Below, in pieces: positions 1-11,610 of a stretch of DNA of 64,000 bases; the stretch's first letter is position 1; each line of letters starts with the position of its first letter. Made by a program: the position numbers and the translations under genes. Below the pieces are notes generated by a model. The model was not told the DNA's origin. It saw nothing but the letters and a program-made list of their open reading frames with translations, and searched no databases. The stretch is from Antilocapra americana (lineage: Eukaryota; Chordata; Mammalia; Artiodactyla; Antilocapridae): positions 477,295-541,294 of the forward strand of contig ML660213.1 in NCBI GenBank assembly GCA_007570785.1, read 5' to 3'.

Positions 1-1431
1 TCCTACCCGCAGTAAGCACCGTCCGCCAGCTCTTCGTACTGTGCTTTTACTGAACTAAACGTTCAAAAATGCCAAAACCCATATTCAGCACTACACTGTT
101 TTCGTAGATTTTAGTTTTATAAATATGAACATCCATTTAAATTTCCAAAACTGCCATTTTATATTCTTAAACTATGTGAGAAACTGAAAATTGTATTACT
201 CATTGAGAGCCAAAATTGAGAGGGATGATGCATAAATTAGCCTTAAAAGACTTTTTAAAAGTATTTTAAAAGCATGTCTTTTCCCTGATAGTATTACTCT
301 GTGAAACTGACCTGTAACTCTGATCTCCATAATCTGTCTAGTTTTTAAGGACATTAATGCTTAGTCATTAGACAGGGGGGAAAAAGGGAAAAAAAAAGCA
401 TCATGAATGATAATTTCAGAATCAGCCTGTGACCCATTACTCCTCAGTGGATTTGGTAGCTGATCTTTTCTCATTGTGGTGTAACCCCAGCATCCCTGGT
501 TCATTTAATTCTTTAAACTTTAATTAAAAACAGCAGGAAAAGCCAAGAAGATAAAGCAGATGAAAATCCCTTTATAGCCTGGAGTTCAATGAACAGCAGT
601 TTGAGGAGATGAGGAAAATTTTGCTCAAGTATGAATATGATCCAGGAAAATTTATTTCTTGTGGACTATCATTTTACAGAGGAAAACCATATCAATCTTC
701 TGTCTTGTTGCACCAGATACACCAGAATCAAGCTATCTGAAAAGGTCTGTGTATCAGATATGCAATGTTCTTTTACCTAGCTCATAAAAGAGCTTTTTTT
801 TTCCCCCTCCTTCTGCAGTATTATTTAGGCTTGTTGTTGAATTTCCTCCACTGTGGTATCAGATTCATAATCTTGCAATGTAGTCTGAACTGAATGATGT
901 GACCATTTCCGTAATATAGCAAATAAGAGGATTTAGCTATAGGTTTGTTGAAGGGTGAATTAACCTTCCTGAAATATCCTATGCTATGGGAGTGATCAGG
1001 GTGCAACATAATTGTAACTAGAATTGGAACCCAGAGTTAATCCAACTGAGACTATCACCTAGCTGAGTGCCCTGTACATAAGATATATTCCATAAATGTT
1101 TCCTCCATAAATATATGACTACATGAATGAAGGATTGGGGGAGGTAGAAAAGACTAGTCCAAGACTAATGATGTGGTATAATAAACTACACGGTAATTGT
1201 AATCTCCTGAATGTATTCATATTCAAGAAGATATTCATATGGTCCTAAAGCCTAAAAATACACTGAGCATTACTTAAATACCAAATAAATATAACATTAT
1301 TTTTCAAACATATATACATAATCTAATATGAATAACTTACATAAGTTATAAAATTCAGAGTAACCTGGGCCATTAGTTACTTCTCTCATCAATGCACAAT
1401 AATAGTACTAGTCCACATTTTCCATATTTTT
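1..1431. other. Unassigned AT-rich stretch
   Basis: No gene or confidently named repeat is seen. There is a purine-rich tract around 376-399 and a pyrimidine tract at 793-818 ending in ttctgcag that resembles a 3' splice site. No open frame follows it, so it is not called an exon. Confidence 0.5.
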
Positions 1432-1650
1432 AGGGTTTTCCCAATGGCTCAGCAGGATAAGATCTGTCTCCATTGCAGGAGACACAGATGTGGGTTTGAT
1501 CCCTGGATTGGGAAGATCCCCTGGAGATGGAAATGTAACCCACTTGAGTATTCTTGCCTGAAAAACCACATGGACAGAGAAGACTGGCATGCTACAGTCC
1601 AAAGGGTTTTTTCCAAAGAGTTGGACATGACTGAGCAACTAAACACATAT
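1432..1650 (+). mobile_element. Bov-tA SINE
   Basis: This is a full-length tRNA-derived Bov-tA SINE. It has the gggcttccc-type head (here mutated to gggttttccc), the box around ggtttgatccctgg, and the Bov-A body (cccactt..agtattcttgcctg, catggacagagaag), ending in gttggacatgactgagcaac. Divergence is moderate. Two overlapping frames on the minus strand simply translate it. Confidence 0.9.
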
Positions 1651-1705
1651 AGGCCATGAAATATTCTCAAAGTATGACCAAGACTGTCCTTTTATCCATG
1701 GTTAT

Positions 1706-1845
1706 TGGGTCAGGTACTGCTCAGTGTTTTGTGTGTATTTTCTTGCTTTGCTCACAAAATGAACCTATTAGTAGGTTCAATGCAGAGCTCTGTTTCGGAA
1801 ATGTGAAGAATAGGGTACAAGGAGGTTACATAACAAGGAAGCATT
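1706..1845 (-). mobile_element. MIR SINE fragment
   Basis: The order of features fits a MIR read on the minus strand: caggtactgctcagtg, then ttgctttgctcacaaaat, then a decayed ccatttt-agatgaggaaact region, then ggaggttacataacaagg. It is strongly diverged. An unrelated tRNA SINE is less likely because no Bov head is present. Confidence 0.55.
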
Positions 1846-1879
1846 TTTTTAGGAAGTGAGTTAATATTTTGTTAAGCAT

Positions 1880-2220
1880 CTGTATTACCTGGCCACAAAA
1901 TACAGCCGTTGCCCTCAAACGACATACACTCGAGTTGGGGAGACAGTTAAAAAGAATGTGATGGGGGAGCAGAGGTGCTGGGGGTCAACTTAGGAAGAAC
2001 AGTGTGTGGGCTGGAGTGTGGCCACCAGGGATGATTTCTGGAGGAAAGGACAGTGAAGCCAGGACCTGAGGTTTAAGTCAAACTTTTCTGTTAGGAGAGC
2101 TTGAAGGAGAATGATCATTCCAGACAAAGAAAACACAAATTCACACGCAGAGTAAGGCCTGACTGGAGGAACTGGAAATGAGGAAGGGTTGACATAATGT
2201 AATATGGGAATGGCAGGGAT
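1880..2220 (-). mobile_element. L2-like LINE 3' fragment
   Basis: The stretch resembles the minus strand of the L2 3' region: gatgatttctggaggaaagg, then ggagagcttgaaggagaatg, tcattccagacaaag, and a gtaaggcctgactggagg segment. Identity is low, so family assignment is tentative. It adjoins the MIR just upstream. Confidence 0.45.
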
Positions 2221-2427
2221 GTGTCTGAATGATCAGCTATTTAAAAGGCATTTTTATAGTGGTTGGTAATAAAAATGGAGGTGTATATAAAATGGAGGGT
2301 TACCTTTCTAACAAGACTCCCTCATCTTCTAGGAAGGGGGTGACCCTTTCCACGGGGTCACCCTTTGTACAGGGTGCTTTTCCCATGTGATGACTCTGTC
2401 CTGTAGCCAGTTGGGAGGTCTAAGGGC

Positions 2428-2646
2428 AGCATGCATGCTAAGTCACTTTACTCATACCAACTGTTTGTGACTCCATGAACTGCAGCCCACCAGGCTCCTC
2501 TGTCCATGGAATTCTCCAGGCAAGCATAGTAGAGTGGGTTACCATGCCCTCCTCCAGGGGATCTTCCAGACCCAGGGATCGAACCTGCATCTCTTCCATC
2601 TCCTACATTAGCAGATGGGTTCTATACCACTAGCCCCACCTGGAGC
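2428..2646 (-). mobile_element. Bov-tA-type SINE
   Basis: The minus-strand Bov-A body (catgaactgcagcccaccag, gtccatggaattctccagg) is followed by the tRNA-like head (ggatcgaacctgcatctc, ggttctataccactag). The edge at 2428 carries the gcatgcatgctaagtc tail typical of the ART/Bov-tA group. Confidence 0.9.
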
Positions 2647-2804
2647 AGCACCTCACCCAAACTGATACACTGATGTCTTCTGTGGGATTTCTCAAGCCAA
2701 TGTGTATAAATCCTTTCCTTCCTGGTGGTTCTAAGTCCATGACACATAACCGCTTGATGTTCCTTCTCAAAGAAAAGAAGAAAATCTGGAGTAAGAGAGA
2801 AGTA

Positions 2805-3024
2805 GGGGCTTCCCAGGCGATGCAATGGTAAAGAATCTGCCTGCCAATGCAGGAGACAAGAGACATGGGTTTGAGCCCTGGGTCAGAAAGATCCCCTGGA
2901 GTAGCAAACGGCAACCCATTCCAACATTCTTGCTTGGAGAATCCCATGGACAGAGGAGCCTGACAGGCTACAGTCCACAGGGTTGCAAAGAGTCAGACAC
3001 GACTGAACAGAGAGACAGACATGC
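2805..3024 (+). mobile_element. Bov-tA SINE
   Basis: The copy is complete from ggggcttcccagg to cagacacgactgaacag. The head contains a short duplication (gagacaagagacatggg), a common variation in this family. It lies only about 160 bases from an opposite-strand copy, so the pair could fold into a hairpin. Confidence 0.93.
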
Positions 3025-4121
3025 AAGAGAAGCAGAGGTAAGAAGTAAAGTGAGTCCTGGGAATGTCTCTCCCTAGAAGCACATACCCAAGAGTAATAGT
3101 GGGTGTGTATGATACTCTACCTTAGCCTTCGAATTTTCCAATTTACCTAAGTATTTATGGTAGTGGGGTTTCTACCACTTGAAACAAAATAGTCAATCGA
3201 CAAATTAATTCACTGAATAGTACATGCTGTGGGTGCATTAGACTAGGCTGTGCCAAGATTCCAAAGTGGCAAGGAGCAGAGATAATGTGAGAGTATGCCT
3301 TCTGTATGACCCAAAGATACAATGAAGACAGAAGAGAGACAGCAAGATTTAAACAGCTCATTCTTATACAAATGAAGAGATGGCATGGGATCTTGACTCA
3401 CAGAGTTGCAGAATTTGTTGTTAATAGCCATCCAGCGGTGGCTGGAGGAGTGAATCAATGAATCAGGCACAGTCTCATCTCCTGCAAATTGGGGTCAGAG
3501 AGAAGCACTGTCTGACACACGTGTAATGCGTACCCCACCAGTCACCACACCTTTTTCTTCCTCTCCACTCATCTCCCCTATCTCTGCTTTATTTTCATCT
3601 AAGTCATAAGTTGAATGCAACGTACTTGGATGGCTCTTTCACTCTCTTTGCTTGAGTTAAAAGACTGAGTGTCCTCAGTCTGGGGACTGGTTAGAGAAGG
3701 AGGCAGATGCTGCTACTGGAATTAGAACTGACAGAGCCGCAGATAGGTGTGGCTTTTCTAGAGTCCAACTGAACAGGTTAAGATACTTTTACCTAAATTC
3801 CTAAATTTATTCACCCAATAAAGTAAGATGGAGAGTCATGGGGATGAAGGTTGACCACTCAGTGAAGCCTGAACTTAGAGGTCAAAGAGGAAGCACTGAT
3901 GTTAAAGTGGTGAGACTGAGGTGGAATGAAAGAGACCAAGAGCCCCGATGTTTGAGGTGCCTGTGGAACGCATGCCAGTTGCTATGACCAGCAGACAATT
4001 AGATGGAGATATGGTGTCTAGATCTTCACCACTGGTGTAGTTGGAGGTACATAATCAAGCTTCAGCAGCAAGCTGATGGGCATTAACACAACAGGACCAC
4101 AAGAGATTGCATGGGAGAGGG
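3025..4121. other. Unassigned stretch
   Basis: Mixed-composition unique-looking sequence with no recognisable gene. The part around 3860-4110 has the look of old repeat DNA (repeated purine-rich words), but no family could be named. Confidence 0.4.
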
Positions 4122-4391
4122 TCAGTTCAGTTCAGTCGCTCAGTCCTGTCTGACTCTTTGTGACCCCATAGACTGCAACATGCCAGGCTTCCCTTCCATC
4201 ACCAACTCCACTTGCTCAAACTCATCTCTATTGCGTCAGTAATGCCATCCAACCATCTCATCTTCTGTCATCCCCTTCTCCTCCCACCTTCAATCTTTCC
4301 CAGCATCAGGGTCTTTTCCAGTGAGTTGCTTCTTCCTATCAGGTGGCCAAAGTAATAGAGTTTCAGCTTCAGCATCAGTCCTTCCAATGGG
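4122..4391 (-). mobile_element. BovB (RTE) LINE 3' end
   Basis: The minus-strand 3' terminus of BovB starts with its tail agttcagttcagtcgctcag. It runs through catcaccaactcc, cgtcagtaatgccatccaac and cagcatcagggtcttttcc to cagcatcagtccttcc. It is 5'-truncated at about 270 bases, as usual for target-primed reverse transcription. Confidence 0.93.
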
Positions 4392-5035
4392 AGAGTATAC
4401 AGAGAACAAAGTTGTTGGGTTATGAGGCCAGGCGTTGCTCGTTCCTTCTCTCAACATGAAAATAAAACATTCTTCTGTAGGGCTGGTAGATTAATAATAG
4501 TAAGTGTGCTCCCTTTACCATGATGCTTCAGTATTGCCATGACTTCCATATCTCTCTCTTTCCTTTTTGTCTGGAAGCCTGATGAAACCAAGTGGTTTCA
4601 TCTCATGGAGGAGATAAAGAATCACGTAATACCATCTTCACCATTTCCATCAGTTACTTACAGTATTTTCCATTTACTGGTATTCTCCTTGTGCTCCCTT
4701 TCCACCTAGAGTGAATCTGGGAAAGTAACAAGCTTAGGAAGGCATTAATATTTACGTTCAATCAGATTTCTCAATATCCCTGAACTGATACTGCAAAGAA
4801 AGCTGTAGGATCCCCAAGCATAAGGCCAGCCGGGCTTTCATTCTTCCTAGATTTTTTAATTTAAAGACACCCTCATTTTGAATCACCTTCTGCCTATCCA
4901 GATTTCTTTAGGTTTACAGCACAAATTGAAGAAATTTTTCCCTTTATACAGTAAGCTAAATAATGACTCCTAAAGCTATCAGGTCCTCATACGTAGAACT
5001 TGTGAACATTACCTTACATTAAAAAGTACCATTTC
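4392..5035. other. Unassigned stretch
   Basis: No gene or repeat recognised; composition is AT-rich without simple repeats. Confidence 0.4.
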
Positions 5036-5157
5036 AGGGACTTCCCGAGTGGCCCAGTGGGGAAGCAGAGGTCCTAGCTTTGATCCCTAGTCAGGAAACT
5101 AGATCTCACATACTGTAGCTAAGAGTCAGTGCAGCCGCATTGATCAATAATTTATGA
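5036..5157 (+). mobile_element. CHR-type tRNA-Glu SINE
   Basis: The element reads cagggacttcccgagtggcc, then ttgatccctagtcaggaaac, then a ctgtagctaagagtc / gcagccg..aataa tail. This is the cetartiodactyl CHR SINE layout and lacks the Bov-A body. It is fairly diverged. Confidence 0.75.
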
Positions 5158-5237
5158 AAAGCACACAAGGGCATACAAAGATCTGAAGGTGCTGGGCTTG
5201 AGGGAGGAGCGACAGGTCCACAAAACAAGACATGCTG

Positions 5238-5542
5238 GCAGGCAGCTGGTAAAGAGTCCACCAGCAAGGCAGGAGACCCTGGTTCGATTCTGGGTCGGGA
5301 ATATCCACTGGAGAAGGGATAGGCTACCCACTCCAGGATTCTTGGGCTTCCCTTGTGGCTCAGCTGGTAATGAATCCACCTGCAATGTGGGAGACCTGGA
5401 TTGGATCCCTGGGTTGGGAAGATCCCCTGGAGAAGGGAAAGGCTACCCACTCCAGTATTCTGGCCTGGAGAATTCCATGGACCGTATAGTCAATGGGATC
5501 ACAAAGAGTCGGTCACAGTTGAGTGACTTTCACTTTCACTTC
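5238..5542 (+). mobile_element. Bov-tA SINE, two-headed dimeric variant
   Basis: A first partial head (gctggtaaagagtccacc to cccactccaggattcttg, 5238-5342) is fused to a complete Bov-tA (gggcttcccttgtggctc to gagtgactttcactttcac, 5343-5542). The fusion point, attcttgggcttccc, recurs in two other copies in this window (36570-36890 and 60571-60880). It is therefore a propagated subtype and not a chance tandem insertion. Confidence 0.88.
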
Positions 5543-5875
5543 CATTTTTCACCAGGGGCTGAAATAGACAGAGCAGGACTCTCTCTAGTGCCTATAAAGT
5601 AAACATCCAGTCTCCAGAACTGTAAGAGAATAAGTTCCTGTACCAGGAATGTGGTATTGTGTTACAGTATTCACAAAAGAAAACTAATTCACATGAGTCA
5701 AAATCTGCCTATCTTGTACTTTTCTTTTCCCTTTGGCATGTTTTTTGTAATAATTGGCTTTTCAACCTTCCACCCATATTTATTATGTGTAAATTTTAGT
5801 TTAATTTCAGTCTATTTCAAATCTAAAAGGCTCTATTCTATCCACATCATGGAAAAAGAAAGAGAAAAAGAAAGA
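5543..5875. other. Unassigned stretch
   Basis: AT-rich, no feature recognised. A short purine-rich gaaagagaaa repeat at about 5850-5880 abuts the next SINE fragment. Confidence 0.4.
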
Positions 5876-5986
5876 GAAAGTAAAAGTGTTTTTAGTTATT
5901 CAGTTGCGCCTGACTCTTTGTGAACTCATGGACTGTAGACTCCTCTGTCTAGACTCCAGGCTCCTCTGTACATGCAATTCTCCAAA
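5876..5986 (-). mobile_element. Bov-A SINE fragment
   Basis: A minus-strand Bov-A end is visible: agttattcagttgcgcctga, ctctttgtgaactcatggac, and ctcctctgtacatgcaattc. It includes a local duplication of the ctcctctgt segment. The tRNA head is missing. Confidence 0.8.
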
Positions 5987-6269
5987 AGAAAGGAAGAAAG
6001 GAAGGAGGTAACAAAAATGAAGAGCATATTTTATCAGGAAGTTGCAACTAACATTCAGAATGAAAACAACAAATTGACATGTCATTTCCATAAATAAAAT
6101 GATTTTTTCCTATTTTATTAAATTTTCAGATTATTTATGTGAAATAAGTATTGGGTATTCTATAGGAGAAAAGTCATTTGTTCTCAAGTTTTCATCTTCT
6201 ATAATGTATGACTTTTGCCTGGGGGACTTGCATTTGTGTTCATATATTGTGACAGCCAGGGTGTCAATG

Positions 6270-6725
6270 ATGGCAGGATCAGTGATGCTTGCCAAATATT
6301 TGATCCTCTGCAGACTCACACACACCCATTTTCTGGCACCTTTTCAGTTAAGCAGGCCCAAGTCACTAGTTCTGGCCAATGAACTATGAACGAAAGTGAC
6401 CCATACCAATTCTTGCCAGAGGAGGTAATATTTCCAAGCCCAAGTCACTAGTTCTGGCCAATGAACTATGAACGAAAGTGACCCATACCAATTCTTGCCA
6501 GAGGAGGTAATATTTCCAAGCTTTCTTTCCATGAGGCCTCCCTTTCTACAGAGATGAGGAAGGAGACTATAGCACAGAGTTTAGTTGCCATGTAGATTCT
6601 GGATCAGCCTGCCTATAGATCCTGCTGACCCAGGCAAGACTTGTATGGTGAGAGAGAATAAACGTGTCTTCTGTAAAGTCACTGACATTTCGTGGTGTTT
6701 ATTGAAGCATTTCCCAGCCTGTTAA
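6270..6725 (+). mobile_element. MLT1-like MaLR LTR
   Basis: The order ttctggccaatgaac, gaaagtgaccc, agagagaataaacg, and taaagtcactgacatttcgt matches the general plan of MLT1 LTRs, with the polyadenylation-type aataaac near 6657. Edges are uncertain. It contains the 82-bp tandem duplication reported separately. Confidence 0.5.
6357..6520. repeat. Perfect 2 x 82-bp tandem duplication
   Basis: The unit beginning cccaagtcactagttctggc at 6357 is repeated from 6439 to 6520 with no mismatch by eye. The surrounding LTR is old and diverged, so the duplication must be much younger than the element it lies in. Confidence 0.97.
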
Positions 6726-6933
6726 GGGCAAATGCAAACTGTTTCTTTCCGACTCTTAAGTTTCTAAGAACAGTGTTCAAATCAATTGGTAAAGAATTTG
6801 AACTTAATGATGGTTTTTTTTTTTTTTTTTTAGTATCTTGCCCTGGAAAAAAATTCAGATTTAGAAGAAAATACTCTGTTAGCCCAACTTGAAATTTAGG
6901 AAACTCTGAGGTAAGAAGTAATCTTTTTTTCAA

Positions 6934-7042
6934 GACTGTGTGTATGTGCTTAGCCATGTTCGATTTTTTGCAACCCCATGGACTGTACCCTGCCAGGTTC
7001 TGCTGTCCATGGAATTTTACAGACAAGATACTGGAGTAGGTG
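6934..7042 (-). mobile_element. Bov-A SINE fragment
   Basis: The minus-strand Bov-A half contains gtatgtgcttagccatgttc, ttgcaaccccatggactgta, tgctgtccatggaatttt and atactggagtagg. The tRNA-derived head is absent. An 18-T run (6814-6831) lies upstream. Confidence 0.85.
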
Positions 7043-9639
7043 CATAATTTGTGTGCAATAGCGTATAACTCTTTATAAACACATTTTAGGTATGACTGAA
7101 AAACACATATTTGTCATTGTCTTCTCCTTCCTTTCCACAGATTTATACTGCTAATCTCATCAAAATCAATAGCTAGAAAGCACTGCTTTTATGGAAATGT
7201 ATTATAAAAATTTTTCACTTTAATTAACTACTTTGATAAAATTTAGTAAATATTAAGAATTTTATTTTCTCTAAATAGAGAAAAGCGGTATAAGTTTGAT
7301 AAAATGTGTTAAAGATATTTGAATTATGAAATAATGACCTTGTAGTCAATATGAACTTGACTAAAGGGATATCTGCTAGAAAGAAAAATTTCATGCTTTA
7401 ACTAAAGGCATATATTATCATGTTAGTACTGTACATTTTGAAATAATTTTTATGTCATGATAGTTGAGAGACAGAAATAGCTAATGTAATGGAAATACTT
7501 GATCAATTAACGTAGACAAAGCAACATTTCATTTGGAAATATTGAATTGAGAAGCTGATTGTTTATCTGAAAAAAGCGGACAAACAAAAAAAAAGTGGGC
7601 ATTCACTAGCTTATCATGTCTTCTGAAAAATAGATAATCTGTAATTTCTTGTTTCAGGAGTTCCTCATTAGAGATATTCTCATTGGAGTTTTCAACCAGA
7701 TGTGAAAGCTCACAGAATTCTCCAGAGAGTTTTATTACAATCAAACTTAAACAGCCACTTGGAGAACGTGTCGTTATTCAAATCTTTAATAGTAAATGTA
7801 AAATGCACATGGATAAGCAGAGATCCCTCAGGGACTTCACTACAGGGATATCTGCTGGAATAGAAAATTTTAATGATCCATGGAAATAGAACAATAATCA
7901 AATTTGTAGATGTAGGAAGTTATAATTGTAGCAGAGGTACTTAGAGGACCATGAAACTATAGAGAAAGGTCAACTGTGCAGAAAGAACAGCATGTAAAAT
8001 CATTATTTTGGAACTGACAAGAATTCTTACTTTTTCTCCTCTGAAAATCACATCTATCTAAAATTTATTTCTATGAACATCTGGCTGGAACCCTGATCTA
8101 TGAGTTCTTCTGAGACTGATTTGCACCAGTTTCCCATCAGGTATATTATAATGAATATATTTAATAGTACCTCAAAGTCGACATTTATTTATTTAAAATA
8201 GTGCTTAATTTATTCAAGGGCCAGAATGAAAATCAAAATGGGTACTGAAAGATAAAATAGCTTATGCAAATGGAACAAATTGAGGTGAGAACAAGGTATT
8301 CCCTTGATTCTCTTCACCTTGTACTTAAAATTAACAAATCTAAAGTCATTTAGTAAAACACATTTCCAGCTTAACAAAATTCATACCTAATTTTCATTTC
8401 CATATGAAGCATCTTATATGCAGTCAGTTTAATTATCTATAACCCTTGAATGACATTTTTTAATCCTTTGTGGTTCACTGGAAAGCTCCATAAAATATAA
8501 CTAAGTGGTGTGTTCATTAAAATGTCAGAAATATTTTCGAGACCAAATAGCACAGCATATTTTTCCTAAGTGTAGTAATAATACAATAACTGAGCCAGGA
8601 GGGTATAATTAACAACCGCTTAAAAGAACAATTGTCTTAAATTATTCAGGAGCTTCATGCATAGCATCTTAATTAAGAAACAAACTTATTTTTAAGTTCA
8701 TCCCTAGACAAAAAAAAAAGAAAAAATGAAAATAAATGTAATGAAAAATATGTTTGCATAGTTTATTTAGTATGTTTTACACATAACATTGCTGCCATTG
8801 TTTTGACGGGGCACTTCAAGTTCCATGAACACTGACAGAATATTATAGTTTATACAGAATTTCAAAAAGTATAGCTGTGATTGTATTCTACTTGAATCTT
8901 GATACCAGCTGTAGGGAACTGGGAAGTTGAAAGCCCCACTGTGGAGACATATTCTGTTTAATGTGTTTTAATTTGTAACATAGGTATAACCAAGTCCCGG
9001 GTTACCGACCTTTTTATCACTAGGATATTATCTTTTTATCACTAAGACAATTACGTGCCTCTCAATCACTAAGCCGTGCTCACGTTTTGTAGTAGGAGCT
9101 TTAAGAGTCATTCTCCACAGTTGTGCAGGAGATATTTAGACAACCAGCCCTCCTCAGCAGCAGCTGGTGTGGCTTTCGACAAGGGGAGATATTATTTGTC
9201 AACTCATGCAACATCTGGCAAGAAGGCTATCCCTTCTTGCAAGCTGCCAGGGCTGCTCACCTGTCTTCACAGGACCTTTTCCTCCCTAAGTACATGTCTC
9301 TAGTCTACCTTAGATGGATTTTGAAATGATTACAGGAAATTTAGAGGCAGGACATTTTCCATAAATGGACTAAACACTGCAATGAAAAGAGGGATTACCA
9401 AAGTGGATATTTAAAAAAAGGAAAATTCAGCGATACATGGTTTATGATAAATACTTTATAGATACTACCTAGCTCAAATAAAGGGTTTCAAAAGATGAAA
9501 GAATCATAGAGAAACATCAGCAGTTGTGTGACATGCTATAATTCTACTTTTAGAATTATATCTAAATTCTATGTAGATATAATTTTACATTTAAATAAAA
9601 AATATTTGTATTTAAAAATGAGATAAAGAATATAAACAC
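7043..9639. other. Long unassigned AT-rich stretch
   Basis: About 2.6 kb without a recognised gene or confident repeat. Purine runs occur near 8708-8735. Short open frames here are no longer than expected by chance at this base composition. Confidence 0.45.
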
Positions 9640-10270
9640 AAGAACAAGAAAATGACTTGACTATAATTAAGGTAGGCTTCAAAGTAAAGAAATAAAGAAG
9701 GACAGTTTGCAACGACAAAAGCATTAATTTATCAAGATGAACTTCAAAATACTTATTTCTTCGCAGAACAGAGTTTTAAATGCATTAAGTAAAATCTGAC
9801 AGAATTTAAGAATCGACAAAGCCATAAGTGAGGTTGAAGATTTTAATACTCCTCTCAGTGACTGACGGAACAAGTCAAAGAAAACAACAACAACAAATAT
9901 ATAGGATATTTGAAAACCACACTCAATTAACTTGGCATGATTGACATTTACAAAAACTATATACAACCATCAAAAAATATACTTTTTTCCTACTGCACAG
10001 AGATGGTCCCTAAGACAGACTATATACCAGTCTAATACATGTCTCAACATACTTCAGAGGACTGAAATCATATAGAACATGGTCACTGACAAAATGATAG
10101 CAGAAATAATAACATTAAGCTATCTAGCAGAAAAAAAATAAGTAAAGACACCTCAGAAGAACTTATTAGTCTAAGAAAAATCAAAAGGCAAAATATAAAT
10201 ATGTTAAAATAATGACAATCAAAATTTATAATTGTAAACTCCCAAATAAAAGTACTTGGGAGTTGCAGCT
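9640..10270 (+). mobile_element. Old L1 ORF2 (endonuclease-region) remnant
   Basis: The sequence aligns by eye to the L1 ORF2 endonuclease-coding region. Landmarks are aaagaaataaagaaggacag, aatttatcaagatgaac, ttaatactcctctcagtgac, and the tctcaacatacttcagaggactgaaatcat region split by indels. Many stops and indels show it is long dead. The right part (after about 10100) is weaker. Confidence 0.55.
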
Positions 10271-10330
10271 AAACTTTGAAGATTAGGAAGGAAGAAATAT
10301 ATATAGACTACTTTTTTATGTGGACCATTT

Positions 10331-10487
10331 TTAAAGTCTTTATTGACTTTGTTACGATATTATTTCTGTTTTATGTTCTGGCTTTTTGGTTGAGGCATGT
10401 GGGATCATAGTTCCAAACCAGGGATCAAACCCACACCTCCTGCTCTAGATGGCAAAGTCTTAACTACTGGACCACCAGGGAAGTCCC
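10331..10487 (-). mobile_element. CHR-type SINE
   Basis: A near-complete minus-strand copy reads ttaaagtctttattgacttt, tctgttttatgttctggctt, gaggcatgtgggatcatag, ccagggatcaaaccc, and ends ggaccaccagggaagtccc. The flanks look like imperfect target repeats (actactttttta versus actataggatattttta). Confidence 0.88.
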
Positions 10488-10686
10488 AGGACTATAGGAT
10501 ATTTTTATGAGAAAAAAGGACAACTGTAATCCCTACCAGACCAAAGAACTGTCTGTCAAAAGAGCAATAAAACAGTAATAAAACTGTCATGTGGCATATA
10601 ACAAAAACAAGAACTAAAATTCATAACAATAAAAACACAAAGGGTAGGAATAGTTTAAATAGCTAAAATAGTTAGAGATTTCTCAG

Positions 10687-11610
10687 GGAAAGGAGTACAA
10701 TAGAGCTATATACTGTTACCCTGCTTATTTAACTTGTGTGCAGAATACATCATGCAAAATGCAAGGCTGGATGAATCACAAGCTAAAATCAAAATTGCAG
10801 GGAGAAATATCAACAACCTCAGATATGCAGATGATACCACCTAATGGCAGAAAGTGAAGAGGAACTAAAAACTCTCTTGATGAGTGTGAAAGTTGAGAGT
10901 GAAAAAGCTAGCTTAAAACTCAACATTCAAGAAACTAAGATCCTTGTATCTGATTTCATCAACTCATGGCAAGTAGCAGGGGGGAAAGTGGAAGCAATGA
11001 AAGATTTTATTTTCCTGGGTTCCAAAATCACAGCGGATGGTGATTGCAGCCACGAAAGTAAAAGATGCTTGTTCCTTGGAAGTAAAGCTATGACAAACTG
11101 AGACAGTGTATTAAAAAGCAGAGATATCACTTTGCAGATAAAGGTCTGTATAGTCAAAGCTCTGGTTTTCCCAGTAGTCATGTACAGATATGAGAGCTGA
11201 ACCATAAAGAAGGCTGAGCGTCAAATAATTTATTTTTTTGAATTGTGACACTGGAAAAAGACTCCTAAGAGTCCCTTGGACTGTAAGATCAAACCAGTCA
11301 ATCCTGAAGGAAATCAACCCTGAATTTTCACTGGAAACACTGGTGCTGAAGCTGGAGCTCCAAAGCTCCATACTTTGACCACCTGATATGAAGAGCTGAC
11401 TTACTGGAAAAGACCCTGGGGAAACTTGAAGGCAAAAGAAGAAGATGGTGACAGAGGATGAGATGGTTAGATATAGCATCACTGACTCAATGGACATGAA
11501 ATTTGAGCAAACTCTGGGAAACAGTAGAGGACAGAGGAGCCTGGTATGCTGCAATTCATGAGGTCACAAAGAGTCAGACACGACTTACTGACTGACTGAA
11601 CAACAACAGG
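10687..11610 (+). mobile_element. BovB (RTE) LINE, 5'-truncated
   Basis: The insertion starts inside the reverse-transcriptase domain (aaggagtacaatagag) and ends at gacacgacttactgactgac. The RT catalytic box is still readable as NLRYADDTT around 10815-10841, but a stop follows immediately (cctaatggcag). The frame is then broken by several indels, so the copy is inactive. Two short open frames on each strand are derived from it. Confidence 0.95.

Noticed and set aside
793..818. Strong-looking 3' splice site tract
   Set aside because: No coding frame or matching donor context follows; pyrimidine tracts ending in cag are common in AT-rich mammalian DNA.
1432..1650. tRNA gene candidates from the A/B-box-like words in SINE heads
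   Set aside because: They are tRNA-derived SINE heads without a cloverleaf-capable 3' half; no true tRNA gene was found by eye.
5106..5450. A 114-codon minus-strand frame, with similar frames at 20468-20710, 46434-46805 and 60591-60872
   Set aside because: All translate Bov-tA SINE DNA; SINE consensus is open in some frames by chance. No gene is implied.
5189..5602. A 137-codon plus-strand frame ending in repeated FHFH residues
   Set aside because: The FHFH run comes from the ttcacttt repeat at the Bov-tA tail; the rest is the dimeric SINE.
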